Assembly: GCF_917563885.1 (NCBI RefSeq)
Contig: NZ_CAKJTG010000025.1
Location: 1-64,000, forward strand
Direction: 5' to 3'
Origin: Pseudoneobacillus rhizosphaerae
Lineage (GTDB): Bacteria > Bacillota > Bacilli > Bacillales > Cytobacillaceae
DNA length: 64,000 bases
Below are positions 55,593 to 64,000 of the stretch, piece by piece. The position numbers and the translations under genes were made by a program. Numbering within the stretch: position 1 is the first letter of the stretch; every line of letters begins with the position of its first letter. A model generated the notes under the pieces. The model saw nothing but the letters and a program-made list of their open reading frames with translations, was not told the DNA's origin and made no database searches.

Positions 55593-56822
55593 TTATTTCC
55601 CCTCTTCTTCATTTAAATATCGCTGAGTTAGAACACTAAATACTGTCATGCCAAATCGAATCGCCTCTTCATCCACATTAAATTTAGGATGATGATTGCC
55701 ATATGCCGTATCGTCACTCGATTTTGTTCCTAGTCTAAAGAAAACAGATGGAACTAGTTGTGAGAAATAGGCGAAATCTTCTCCACCCATTGATGGATTA
55801 ACCCATTTAAATGATTCTTTTCCAAATAAATCTACGACAAGCTCGCTTAAAGCTACTCTTGCTGCTGCATCTGATTTGATAGATGGTGTCACTTTTTGAT
55901 AATCTAAATACGCTTTTCCACCGTATGCTTCGGCAATTTGCGTTGCAATTTTTTCCATTGATTGGGGCACTTGGTCGCGAACACTCGGATCTAATGTGCG
56001 TACTGTTCCATTCATCGTCACGGTATTCGGAAGGATGGTTCCTTTTGTACCGCCTTGAATTTGACCGACACTTAGCACAACTGGTTTTAAAGGATCAACC
56101 TGACGACTCGCAATTTGTTGCAGTGCTACTAGCACCTGAGCAGAAATCATAACAGCATCAACTGCTAAATGTGGATGAGCGGCATGTCCACCCTTTCCTT
56201 CAACGACTAGTTCAAAAATATCAACGGCACCACAAGTGTATTCGGCGTTTGTTAAGGAAAATTCACCTACATTTAAAGTCGGGTTGACATGTAAACCCGC
56301 CATGAAGTCCACTTTTGGATTTTCCATCACACCGTCATCAATCATCGCTTTAGCACCTTGTCCAATTTCTTCAGCTGGTTGGAAAATGAATTTCAATGTT
56401 CCTTTTTCTAAACCAATTTCACTAAATACTTTTGCCACACCTAACAAGTTTGCTGTGTGTACATCATGGCCACAAGTATGGGCAATGCCGTCATTTAAGC
56501 TTTTATAGGAAGCTGAAATTTCATCTGGCATTGGTAATGCGTCCATGTCTGCGCGTAAACCCATTACTTTACCGGGTTGTTTTCCATTCAATAAACCAAC
56601 AACACCTGTACCCCCAACATGCTCTTGGACTTCGTATCCCCACTGACGTAAGTAGCTCGCTACAATGGAAGCGGTACGTTTTTCTTCAAATGCCAATTCT
56701 GGATGCTTTCTGAAATCTCTGCGAATGGCAATGATTTCATCGAGATTTCGAATAATGGCTTCATTAATTTTTGGATAGTTGGCTTCTACTTTAGAAAAAG
56801 CATCCTTATTAGTTAGTTGCAT
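55593..56822 (-). CDS. M20 family amidohydrolase (hippurate/aminoacylase type)
   Basis: 409 residues. RRDFRKHPELAFEEKRTASIV at the start, GLRADMDALPMPDE, HTCGHDVHTANLLGVAK (metal Cys/His/Asp), FIFQPAEEIGQGAKAMIDDG with the catalytic Glu, and GGEDFAYFSQLVPSVFF late. This branch cleaves N-acyl or aminobenzoyl amino acids and some dipeptides. Its first 14 nt overlap the end of the preceding M20 gene, and the SBP gene follows after 3 nt. Confidence 0.93.
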   Translation of the reverse strand: MQLTNKDAFSKVEANYPKINEAIIRNLDEIIAIRRDFRKHPELAFEEKRTASIVASYLRQWGYEVQEHVGGTGVVGLLNGKQPGKVMGLRADMDALPMPDEISASYKSLNDGIAHTCGHDVHTANLLGVAKVFSEIGLEKGTLKFIFQPAEEIGQGAKAMIDDGVMENPKVDFMAGLHVNPTLNVGEFSLTNAEYTCGAVDIFELVVEGKGGHAAHPHLAVDAVMISAQVLVALQQIASRQVDPLKPVVLSVGQIQGGTKGTILPNTVTMNGTVRTLDPSVRDQVPQSMEKIATQIAEAYGGKAYLDYQKVTPSIKSDAAARVALSELVVDLFGKESFKWVNPSMGGEDFAYFSQLVPSVFFRLGTKSSDDTAYGNHHPKFNVDEEAIRFGMTVFSVLTQRYLNEEEGK

Positions 56823-58200
56823 AATTGGAATCTACACCTTCACTTTGTAATTTATTTGCAAATCTCTCTACTACATCAGCCACAAGCTCAATATGTTCAT
56901 AGAAATCTATTAATCTAATATTTTCGTTTGGCGCATGATTGTTAGAAGCAAAGTTACCGACTCCAAATGAAACAGATGGAATACCATAACGCTGACACAG
57001 ATCATACATTGGGCCAGTGCCAGGTGTATTAGGGACAATATTTGGAGGTACATCCGTATTCTCGGTAATGGTTTCAATGACCGCTTTTGCCAAAAGTTCA
57101 TTCGGATGTGTTCTGGCTGCAAATTCTGTTCCAAACACCTTCATCTCAATATCTTTAAATCCTTTTTCATCTAGATGGTTTCGTAATAACTGAAGAATTT
57201 TATTAGGATCCTGTCCAGGGACTAATCGGAAATCTAATTTTGCAAATGCTTTATGTGGTAAAACCGTTTTAGAGCCTTCGCCTTTGTATCCAGAATCAAT
57301 TCCACAAATATTACAAGTAGGTTCAAACAAATGCTTTCTCTTCAAATCTATTCCAGATAGATTATTAACGAATCTTGAGATTTCTAGATACTCTTTGTTT
57401 GCTTTTTCATCATATAAATATTGGGAAAGAGCGCTCATTTCTTCTTCTGTAGGCGGAATCACATCATCATAAAAGCCTGGAATTAATATTCGGTCATTTT
57501 GATCCTTTAAGGTCGATAATGCCCAAACAAGTCTCCATGCAGGACTTTCAATGATTGTTGCATTCGCAGAATGAAGGTCAGTGTTCGCTACTTCAACAGA
57601 AAGTTCAACATATACCATTCCTTTAACACCAAGGCTTACTTGTAGACGATCATCGGCATCCCGATATCCAAACTCCCAAATGTTTCCGTCAGACTGGATT
57701 TTATCAGCGTGCTTTTCTGCAAATGCAGGTAAGTTTACACTGCCAATCTCTTCTTCACCTTCAAAAATGAACTTTACGTTTATGGGCAATTCAGGATTGA
57801 CTTGTTTCATTGCGTGAATCGCAGCTAGGCGAGCAATTAAGTTCCCTTTATTATCCGCGATTCCACGAGCATAAAGCTTTCCATCAATTTCAGTTGCTTC
57901 AAACGGCGGAGTGTTCCAAAGTTCAATTGGATCCTCTGGTTGCACATCGTAATGGTTATAAAAACTAATGGTATAAGGTACTTTCGACTTAATATGGGAA
58001 TACGCGACAGGGTAACCACCCGTTGGGATAAATTCAATGTCTTCCTTCACATATGTATCAAAAAGATGTTGTAAAAACTTTAAGCTCTCGTCCATTCCTC
58101 TATTCTGTGCCGCCACACTTGGAATGGCGCAGAAATCAATTAACCATTGCTTATAGAGCTCTTGATTTTCTTTAATGACCGATTTTACAGACTCGTTCAA
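56809..58200 (-). CDS. M20 family dipeptidase (ArgE/DapE/CNDP-like)
   Basis: 463 residues. SFYNHYDVQPEDPIELWNTPPFE (metal HxD), LYARGIADNKGNLIARLAAI with the bridging Asp, FIFEGEEEIGSVNLPAF with catalytic Glu, and GVGNFASNNHAPNENI near the end. The CNDP/M20 dipeptidase pattern suggests a cytoplasmic metallo-dipeptidase. Start is TTG at 58200 with AAAGGG about 10 nt upstream. First gene of the operon. Confidence 0.9.
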   Translation of the reverse strand: MNESVKSVIKENQELYKQWLIDFCAIPSVAAQNRGMDESLKFLQHLFDTYVKEDIEFIPTGGYPVAYSHIKSKVPYTISFYNHYDVQPEDPIELWNTPPFEATEIDGKLYARGIADNKGNLIARLAAIHAMKQVNPELPINVKFIFEGEEEIGSVNLPAFAEKHADKIQSDGNIWEFGYRDADDRLQVSLGVKGMVYVELSVEVANTDLHSANATIIESPAWRLVWALSTLKDQNDRILIPGFYDDVIPPTEEEMSALSQYLYDEKANKEYLEISRFVNNLSGIDLKRKHLFEPTCNICGIDSGYKGEGSKTVLPHKAFAKLDFRLVPGQDPNKILQLLRNHLDEKGFKDIEMKVFGTEFAARTHPNELLAKAVIETITENTDVPPNIVPNTPGTGPMYDLCQRYGIPSVSFGVGNFASNNHAPNENIRLIDFYEHIELVADVVERFANKLQSEGVDSNYATN

Positions 58201-58218
58201 CTCAACACATCCCTTTTA

Positions 58219-58233
58219 TCGGAAAATTTCCGA
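58219..58233. promoter_or_regulatory. Palindrome TCGGAAAATTTCCGA (operator candidate)
   Basis: Seven-base arms around one A, 19 nt upstream of the first codon of the M20-opp operon. It fits an operator near the transcription start and resembles the palindromes inside the dispersed repeat. Confidence 0.4.
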
Positions 58234-58506
58234 ATTAATTTACTTAATATTAATGGATGATAAATGGTGAGTCAATGGAATTATTCAACAATTAAAAATA
58301 ATCATATCTTTCAAAAAAATAGTACTTTAGTCACTTTTCAATTAAATCCAGAAGCTTTTATTACAATGCGAAGAAATTCATTATTATTTCACTAAAAAAT
58401 CCTGGATATTTGCATATAAAAACACTAAGCAATACAACTTGGATACGCTTTCATAATTAAGGATAATTTCCTAAAAGACTTATTAACACTGTTTAAGCTA
58501 TGTTAT

Positions 58507-58552
58507 AAAATAAAAAGGGACAACAAATGGAGGTTTATCCATCTGATGTCCC
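58507..58552 (-). terminator. Terminator of fusion gene copy 2
   Basis: GGGACA (58517-58522) and TGTCCC (58547-58552) with an inner ATGGA/TCCAT pairing; on the minus strand it is followed by TTTTTATTTTAT. Confidence 0.7.
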
Positions 58553-58714
58553 TGACATTCTCTCTTTTTTGTGAATGTAAGCAATCTTATTATGCAATAT
58601 TTAATTTCCTGGAAGATAATATAGCTTTTGACTTAACGATAGCTGCATTATCCCCTCTGGTATCGCTAAAATTATATGCCCCTGTAAATTCTGAAGTACT
58701 TTCTCCCTTCACTT

Positions 58715-60784
58715 TTATTCTAACGAAATCTTCACAACATCATCCAAATATTTTGTTGTATTATATCCGTAAAACTCAAGCCTTTTAGGTATTACTTTTT
58801 CTCCTGTGTTGTTACCGTGTAACTTCATGTTTTGAACGGTAATGAAATAACGAGGCCGCTCGATTTTCTCGAATGGAATAGGGATTTCGTTCAAATCGTA
58901 TTTGTTCCCCTTTTTATCAATAATCACTCCTTCAGAATTCATCTCCATTGAACCTGTTTCATTACCATTTTCATCTTCACCTACAATATTGAATTGAAGC
59001 ATATCATATGCTCGATTCTCGATGTCATGATTGCTTATGACAACAGTGGTAGGCTGTCCAACTTCTATCTTGTCGATGGAGATGGTACTGCCTGCATATT
59101 CAAAGGTTTGAGGATATTTCTGAGTAGCATCCAGTTCGATCGTTTTCTGGTCTTCAAACGTTAAATGAATAGATCCGAATTGAACGTTGACCTCTTTTGG
59201 TTTTTCTCCAATTAGTGGGTCAAATCGGTTTTGGAAAGTATACCAATTCATTTCTTGTTGTGCTGAATCTACAAAAGATCTACCATAAATATCAGCTTTC
59301 AGTTTTTTATTGTTCACTTCTAGATTGTCAAAATTAAGAACATCTATCCGTTTCTCTGCCTGTTCAGTATTGATACCATATTGCAGAATTGTCGCTGATG
59401 GAGCAATGGTTAGTTTTTTAAATCGAACCGGGATTCCCTCGATTTCTGTTTCTTCATCCAATACATATTCGGTGGATGGCATTTTTGTTACAGGGATCTC
59501 GAAGTACCATTCCCCTATCGCTTCTTCTGTGTTCATGATATTCTGATTACTAGAGTCACGGACTAATTTCTGAAGCTTTGTAATCTTGAGTTTGATTGTT
59601 CCATTATCCGTTTTGAGTGGAGGCAGACTCATCTTTCCTTTATACACGTTCTTTTCTTCTTTATTTATATCCGATTCAAAATTAGGAAGATAATACATTG
59701 GATTGGCTAAATTGCTCATAATTTCATGTTGGTTCTCTATATAAACCCCATTATGAAAATCCATTACATATTGATTGTCCTCTTTTGTATCTACTATTTC
59801 ATAAAAAACAAGTGTCTGAATATCATCAGCAATTACACTCTTGATCTTAATTTCCACTCCATCATTTTCGGCTTCTATGTTCAGCCTCTCACCCAGGTCT
59901 TGTTGAAGAAAGGCCCGTAATTCTAGATCTTCTTCTGTCCATGTATAGTACAGGTTGGTAAAAGCCCCTGTAAAAAATCCGATACCCAAAACGAATACGA
60001 AAACACTTGCTAAAACACTGCCCATTTTTTTACGATTCTTGTTCTTTTGTTGTCTGCGCTTTTCATCTTCTGCCAGCCTTGCTTTGACATTCTCCATGAA
60101 ACCAGATGGCACATGCAAATCTTCCATCCCACCAGTAATATCTGATATGGTTAACATAACATCTTGAAAGGTAGCCAGATCCTCTTGACAGTTTTGACAA
60201 TGATAAATATGTACCTCTAAATCAATCTTTTTCGATCGATCCAGTTTTCTTTCTAAGTAATCGATGTAATCCTTATGATACCCCTTACAACCATTAAAGG
60301 TTGAACCGTACTTCATTTCATTTCTAAGTGACTGGATTCCAGAAAACAAAAGCTCTTTTATCTTTGCCACTGTAACTTGAAGAAGAAGTGCGGATTCCTC
60401 CTGAGAGAATCTTTTTACATAAGTAAGGACTAACGCTTCTTTCTCGTGCTCTTTCAATTGATCAAGTGCTTTAAATACACCCTGTCGTGTTTCCTCTGAA
60501 GCTTGTAAACTTCTATCATTGTAAAGCTCCCGGCAGGTATGTATGAAAATGGATGTAACCTCCATTTCGAATGATGTTTTACTTTTAATTCGATGCCATT
60601 CCTTATGGGCTTTTATTATTGCCCGGTAAAAAAGCTCTTCCAGCTGTTGCTGATTACTAAGATAGGACCAACCAAGTATATAGAACGAATGTTTATGCTG
60701 CTCGAACCAATCAACGACAGATTCAACGCCTTTTTCTCTTGTAGTTGCAATTGAATTGGGATCTATTTTTGCTGGGTTCATCAT
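58715..60784 (-). CDS. ECF-sigma / zinc anti-sigma / DUF4179-type membrane fusion protein (copy 2)
   Basis: 689 residues, same architecture as the gene at 45408-47486: sigma region 2-like (LGWSYLSNQQQLEELFYRAI), region 4-like HTH (RFSQEESALLLQVTVAKIKE), zinc motif HIYHCQNC, a membrane helix (LASVFVFVLGIGFFTGAF) and the long extracellular part. Much of the protein is identical or nearly so to copy 1 (GKMSLPPLKTDNGTIKLKIT), with the greatest differences near residues 1-130 and around the two variable loops. GGGGAGGGAA precedes two ATGs. Monocistronic. Confidence 0.8.
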   Translation of the reverse strand: MMNPAKIDPNSIATTREKGVESVVDWFEQHKHSFYILGWSYLSNQQQLEELFYRAIIKAHKEWHRIKSKTSFEMEVTSIFIHTCRELYNDRSLQASEETRQGVFKALDQLKEHEKEALVLTYVKRFSQEESALLLQVTVAKIKELLFSGIQSLRNEMKYGSTFNGCKGYHKDYIDYLERKLDRSKKIDLEVHIYHCQNCQEDLATFQDVMLTISDITGGMEDLHVPSGFMENVKARLAEDEKRRQQKNKNRKKMGSVLASVFVFVLGIGFFTGAFTNLYYTWTEEDLELRAFLQQDLGERLNIEAENDGVEIKIKSVIADDIQTLVFYEIVDTKEDNQYVMDFHNGVYIENQHEIMSNLANPMYYLPNFESDINKEEKNVYKGKMSLPPLKTDNGTIKLKITKLQKLVRDSSNQNIMNTEEAIGEWYFEIPVTKMPSTEYVLDEETEIEGIPVRFKKLTIAPSATILQYGINTEQAEKRIDVLNFDNLEVNNKKLKADIYGRSFVDSAQQEMNWYTFQNRFDPLIGEKPKEVNVQFGSIHLTFEDQKTIELDATQKYPQTFEYAGSTISIDKIEVGQPTTVVISNHDIENRAYDMLQFNIVGEDENGNETGSMEMNSEGVIIDKKGNKYDLNEIPIPFEKIERPRYFITVQNMKLHGNNTGEKVIPKRLEFYGYNTTKYLDDVVKISLE

Positions 60785-60824
60785 TGTGTTCCCTCCCCTT
60801 AAGAACCGGCTATGGACTTTCCGA

Positions 60825-60886
60825 TAAAAAAATCCCCCATTTGGTTTTAGCTCTTTGCAGAACTATTATACCAAAGGTGGGGGATT
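60825..60886 (-). terminator. Terminator of the aminotransferase gene
   Basis: AATCCCCCATTTGGT (60831-60845) pairs with 60870-60886 with a small bulge; the minus strand then reads seven T. A TATAAT inside the loop region could serve the fusion gene downstream. Confidence 0.85.
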
Positions 60887-60977
60887 ATTTTATTTACAAT
60901 ATTCTAATAAACAAAACAAGGTATTATCGATTTATTCAGAGGTACTTTCTAGTGACCTCAAACCGTACGCATTCTTC

Positions 60978-62162
60978 CTATATAATCTTCCCTAATTTCT
61001 TAACTCCATCAACGATGTCATTCTCGGTAGCAAAGCTGTAGGATAGGCGCAGGTATTCTGTGCCATTCTGATCATCTTGGTAAAAAAACTTGCCAGGTAT
61101 AAAGGAAACTCCTTCTGCTAGTGCTTGTGTTAATAGTGTTGCGGTGTCAACTCCTGGAATTCTCACCCATACAAAGTAACCACCTTTTGGAATATACCAG
61201 CTTACATTTTCAGGAAGATGTTTTTCAAGTGCACCAATTAATGTCTTACATTTATGACGATATACTTCTTTTAATTGTATTAGTCGTTCGTCAAGATTTA
61301 TAGTTTCCAAGTAAGCTGCCATGGTGCTTTGGGCAAATGGATGGTCAAGGTCCTTTTTGAACCAGTTGAGGGCCGAAATGAACTCACTTGCCCCAGCTAT
61401 CCAACCTACTCGCATACCTGGCGCGACAACCTTGGAAAGTGACCCAACATATAGAACATGACCGTCCTTATCGATTGCTTTTAATGACAAATGATTTTGA
61501 TCAAAGGCAAGCTCTCCATAGGCATCATCCTCTAAAATGACAAAATCATATTCAACGGAAAGCGCTATTAAATGCTTTCGACGTTCAAGGGACAACGTCG
61601 TCCCAGTTGGATTGTGGAAGGTAGGAATGGTATAAAGTAACCTCGGCAAAGGTAATCCTGCATTTTTACGTTCCTGGAGGATTGCTTCCAACCGGTCTGT
61701 TTGAAGCCCTTCTTCATCGATAGGTACACTAATAACCTGCTTCGTATAGTTTTGAAAAATCTCCAAAGCCTCCATATAGGTTGGAGCCTCTACCACGACT
61801 ACCGCTTGTTCATCAAGGAAAATACGGGCAATTAAATCAATCGCCTGACAGGCACCAGCTGTAATCATAAGCTCCTCAGCAGCAACGGGCATACTACGCT
61901 CTTGCATTCTATTCTGGATGAGCGCCTTTAGTTTATCCATTCGAGGACTTCCGAGATAATGAAGAGGCAAATCCTGCTCCTCATCTAGCAATCTAGCAAC
62001 CGCCGCCTTTATCTCCATAGTAGGAACTAGAGAAGCATCCGGGTAACCAGAACTTAATCGAATACATCCTTCAGGAAGCACCGGCATCCACGCACCGGGC
62101 GGCTCATTCTTAAGAGCAATTTTAATATTCTCAGGAAAAAAAGCTTCAACCTTCACATACAC
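60978..62162 (-). CDS. PLP-dependent aminotransferase (class I/II, LysN/MocR-domain type)
   Basis: About 394 residues. IRLSSGYPDASLVPTMEI, LGSPRMDKLKALI, TAGACQAIDLIARIF, IPTFHNPTGTTLS, EDDAYGELAF and the PLP lysine in YVGSLSKVVAPGMRVGW define the family of 2-aminoadipate-type or multisubstrate transaminases (no HTH present, so not a MocR regulator). I chose GTG at 62162, behind GAAAGG; the frame extends to 62183, but that part translates the RBS. Specific substrate unknown. Confidence 0.9.
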   Translation of the reverse strand: MYVKVEAFFPENIKIALKNEPPGAWMPVLPEGCIRLSSGYPDASLVPTMEIKAAVARLLDEEQDLPLHYLGSPRMDKLKALIQNRMQERSMPVAAEELMITAGACQAIDLIARIFLDEQAVVVVEAPTYMEALEIFQNYTKQVISVPIDEEGLQTDRLEAILQERKNAGLPLPRLLYTIPTFHNPTGTTLSLERRKHLIALSVEYDFVILEDDAYGELAFDQNHLSLKAIDKDGHVLYVGSLSKVVAPGMRVGWIAGASEFISALNWFKKDLDHPFAQSTMAAYLETINLDERLIQLKEVYRHKCKTLIGALEKHLPENVSWYIPKGGYFVWVRIPGVDTATLLTQALAEGVSFIPGKFFYQDDQNGTEYLRLSYSFATENDIVDGVKKLGKII

Positions 62163-62219
62163 CAAACACCTTTCGTTTATCAAACCTTGTTTAAAAATGC
62201 TAGTTTAATCATACACCAA

Positions 62220-63041
62220 TTAAATAGATTTTAAGCTCTCTTCTCTAATGAGTGACAGCAATTCTTCCTTATAGGCTGCAAATTCTACAGTCCCTTTTAC
62301 GCTAAACCCTCGCGGCCTTTCAATTGAAATTGGAACCTTTTTCTTTAGACGCCCTGGTCTAGCGGACATCACATAGACAGAATCGGCGAGAAAAATAGAT
62401 TCATCGACATCATGGGTGATGAATAGAATGGTTTTCTTCGATTCCTCCCATGCCTTTAACAGCACTTCCTGCATAATATTTCTCGTTTGGGCATCCAATG
62501 CGCCAAACGGCTCGTCCATTAAAAGAATCTTAGGATCATTGGCCAAGGCACGCGCGATCGCCACACGTTGTTTCATTCCACCCGAAAGCTGAATCGGATA
62601 GTGATTTTCAAAGCCCTCTAAACCGATTAATTGTAGGTAATGACGAGCTACATCCTCGCGTTCCTTTTGAGATACACCATTTAGCTTTAGACCAAATGTA
62701 ATATTTTCCTTAACATTTAACCACGGAAATAACGTATACGATTGAAACACCATTCCTCGATCAGGTCCTGGTCCATTAATGACCTCGCCATCTAATAACA
62801 CTTGTCCGGAAGTCGCTTCCTCCAACCCTGCTACAATTCGCAGTACAGTCGATTTCCCGCAACCAGAAGGTCCTAAAATGGTGACAAACTCCCCATCATT
62901 GATCGTAAAGGATGTTTTTTCTAAGGCTGTTGTCTCGCCACTTTTTGTTTTAAAAATTTTTCCGACATCTTTAATTTCTAACTTCGGTGTCCCAATTAGT
63001 GGACTATTCATTGTAGCTGCAGTGACCATCCTAGAAACCAT
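62220..63041 (-). CDS. ABC transporter ATP-binding protein (nitrate/sulfonate/thiamine-precursor type)
   Basis: 273 residues. Walker A LGPSGCGKSTVLRIVAG, Q-loop MVFQSYTLFPWL, signature LSGGMKQRVAIARAL, Walker B ILLMDEPFGALDAQT and the switch His in FITHDVDES, as in SsuB/TauB/ThiZ. The start may be the ATG at 63029, which is better spaced and avoids an 11-nt overlap with the permease gene. Works with the permease and binding protein upstream. Confidence 0.92.
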   Translation of the reverse strand: MVSRMVTAATMNSPLIGTPKLEIKDVGKIFKTKSGETTALEKTSFTINDGEFVTILGPSGCGKSTVLRIVAGLEEATSGQVLLDGEVINGPGPDRGMVFQSYTLFPWLNVKENITFGLKLNGVSQKEREDVARHYLQLIGLEGFENHYPIQLSGGMKQRVAIARALANDPKILLMDEPFGALDAQTRNIMQEVLLKAWEESKKTILFITHDVDESIFLADSVYVMSARPGRLKKKVPISIERPRGFSVKGTVEFAAYKEELLSLIREESLKSI

Positions 63042-63837
63042 CCTTTCTCATCCATGAAAACGAAGCACGATAAATCGCTTTAAAGATCATATCGGTTAAC
63101 AGACCAAGTAAACCGATTATTAAAATTCCAACAATAATTTTATCAGGCTGTAAGAAACGAGAGGCCTGCATGATCATATACCCTAACCCACTGGAGGCAC
63201 CAACGATTTCGGCCACCACTAGATACGTCCAAGCCCAACCAAAGGTTATACGAAGTGTATCTACAATTCCCGGTAATGCTGCTGGCAAAATAACCTTTGT
63301 AAATACTTGCAGCTTCTTTGCCCCTAACGTATAGGAAACCTCGATTAGCTCGTTTTGGACATTCTTCGTCACATCCATAATCATAAGCGTCAGCTGAAAA
63401 AAGGTACCTAAGAAAATAACACTCATCTTCTCCGATTCACCAAGACCGATCCATAATATTAATAACGGAATAAAGGCTGAAGCTGGCATATATCGAATAA
63501 ATCCGATTATTGGTTCAAAGGCCCCTTCCATAATTTTTAACGAACCCATTAAAATTCCTAATGGAATTCCGATAAGTGCTGCCACTAGAAATCCGACTAA
63601 TACCCTTGTAAAACTAATGCCAATATTGGATAGCAACTCACCATTAAACAATAAATCGATCGCCGTTGCTAAAACCACAGTCGGTGTTGGCAAAAACAAA
63701 GGATTTACGATACCGCCATAGCTTAGTACGCTCCAAAATACTAGAAATAAAAGAAACGTTATCAATCCTGCTGATGTATAGACACTTTTTGGAATTTCTT
63801 TATTTGGTGTAAACCATTTTGCTAGCATTCTACTCAC
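63031..63837 (-). CDS. ABC transporter permease (SsuC/TauC family)
   Basis: 268 residues, six helices. GIPLGILMGSLKIMEGAFEPIIGFIRYMPASAFIPLLILWIG (read in parts) and the coupling loop SYTLGAKKLQVFTKVILPAALPGIVDTLRI mark the SsuC/TauC family, transporting sulfonates, nitrate, bicarbonate or thiamine precursors. Substrate cannot be fixed without the binding protein. Confidence 0.92.
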   Translation of the reverse strand: MSRMLAKWFTPNKEIPKSVYTSAGLITFLLFLVFWSVLSYGGIVNPLFLPTPTVVLATAIDLLFNGELLSNIGISFTRVLVGFLVAALIGIPLGILMGSLKIMEGAFEPIIGFIRYMPASAFIPLLILWIGLGESEKMSVIFLGTFFQLTLMIMDVTKNVQNELIEVSYTLGAKKLQVFTKVILPAALPGIVDTLRITFGWAWTYLVVAEIVGASSGLGYMIMQASRFLQPDKIIVGILIIGLLGLLTDMIFKAIYRASFSWMRKDGF

Positions 63838-63856
63838 CCATCTCTATTAAACTTTT

Positions 63857-63903
63857 AAAAGCCTAACAAATGAGATGATGACTGTCTCATAGGTTAGGCT
63901 TTT
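63857..63903 (-). terminator. Intercistronic hairpin between binding-protein and permease genes
   Basis: AAAAGCCTAAC (63857-63867) pairs with GTTAGGCTTTT (63893-63903), with an inner ATGAGA/TCTCAT stem. Probably a partial terminator downstream of the binding-protein gene. Confidence 0.75.
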
Positions 63904-63936
63904 CACAATCACGGTGTTACATAAACGGTTAGACTC

Positions 63937-64000
63937 TTATTGAAAACTAGGGTTAATTACATCGTCTACATTTGGTTCTTCCGTAATAATCCCTTGTTCT
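63937..64000 (-). CDS. C-terminal end of an ABC substrate-binding protein (partial)
   Basis: Only the last 20 codons are in the window: EQGIITEEPNVDDVINPSFQ. The pattern (xxEPNVDDVINPSF) is common at the end of SsuA/NMT1-type binding proteins. It precedes the permease and ATPase genes and completes the transporter; the gene continues beyond the window. Confidence 0.75.
   Translation of the reverse strand, partial: EQGIITEEPNVDDVINPSFQ

Larger units (their letters stand above)
58201..58714. other. 514-nt region upstream of the peptide operon
   Basis: Holds the promoter region of the operon, a short palindrome near its start and, further right, the terminator of the second fusion gene. A short plus frame at 58546-58788 is not convincing. 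Confidence 0.7.

Noticed and set aside
58546-58788. Plus-strand frame of 80 codons
   Set aside because: Overlaps the terminator and the 3' end of fusion gene copy 2 and has no RBS.

Overview
The window is low-GC, endospore-former DNA, almost certainly Bacillaceae (a Bacillus/Neobacillus-type genome). Evidence: purine-rich Shine-Dalgarno sites, frequent TTG/GTG starts, a Ku/LigD pair of the spore type, a small heat-shock-like coat protein, VanY and CtpB-type proteases, and BdbC/BdbD and UppP of Bacillus type. Genes are dense and mostly chromosomal housekeeping or accessory. I see no rRNA, no complete tRNA, no phage, no CRISPR array and no insertion sequence.

Layout. 0-7 kb: VOC protein, an ArsR-SulP anion transporter operon with a good promoter/operator, an NAD-dependent epimerase, a nucleoside hydrolase and glycerol kinase. 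7-10 kb: divergent ku and ligD (non-homologous end joining), then dapF. 11-15 kb: a PLDc_N-ABC ATPase-ABC permease operon, a DUF4870 protein and uppP. 15-19 kb: an amidohydrolase, a GNAT acetyltransferase behind a remarkable structured leader, and several small proteins. 19-27 kb: a secreted protein, a COG0523 GTPase, an AlbA_2 protein, CtpB- and VanY-like proteases, deoD and two tandem 41-residue proteins. 27-31 kb: a MarR regulator with two ring-cleaving-dioxygenase-like VOC proteins (MhqR-type operon). 31-37 kb: an SPFH protein with a ribbon-helix-helix partner, a frameshifted PhnB gene, and TetR-MmpL. 37-45 kb: phosphoesterase, glycosyltransferase, BdbD-BdbC, a staygreen homologue and proC. 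45-61 kb: two large paralogous proteins that fuse an ECF-sigma-like region, a zinc anti-sigma motif, one membrane helix and a long extracellular part. They flank an eight-gene peptide operon (two M20 peptidases, an Opp-type ABC transporter and a regulator). 61-64 kb: an aminotransferase and an SsuABC-like ABC transporter, cut by the window end.

The most interesting items are: (1) the leader at 16774-16929, in which a perfect tRNA T-arm mimic starts a chain of four mutually exclusive helices ending on the Shine-Dalgarno of a GNAT gene; (2) the two membrane-tethered sigma/anti-sigma fusion paralogues; (3) a dispersed repeat built of short CGGAAA..TCCG palindromes with a 51-nt period, present four times in intergenic DNA; (4) a staygreen (Mg-dechelatase family) gene in a non-photosynthetic bacterium; (5) well-formed operators for the ArsR, MarR and TetR regulators. 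All functional calls come from reading the sequence only; no search was run.
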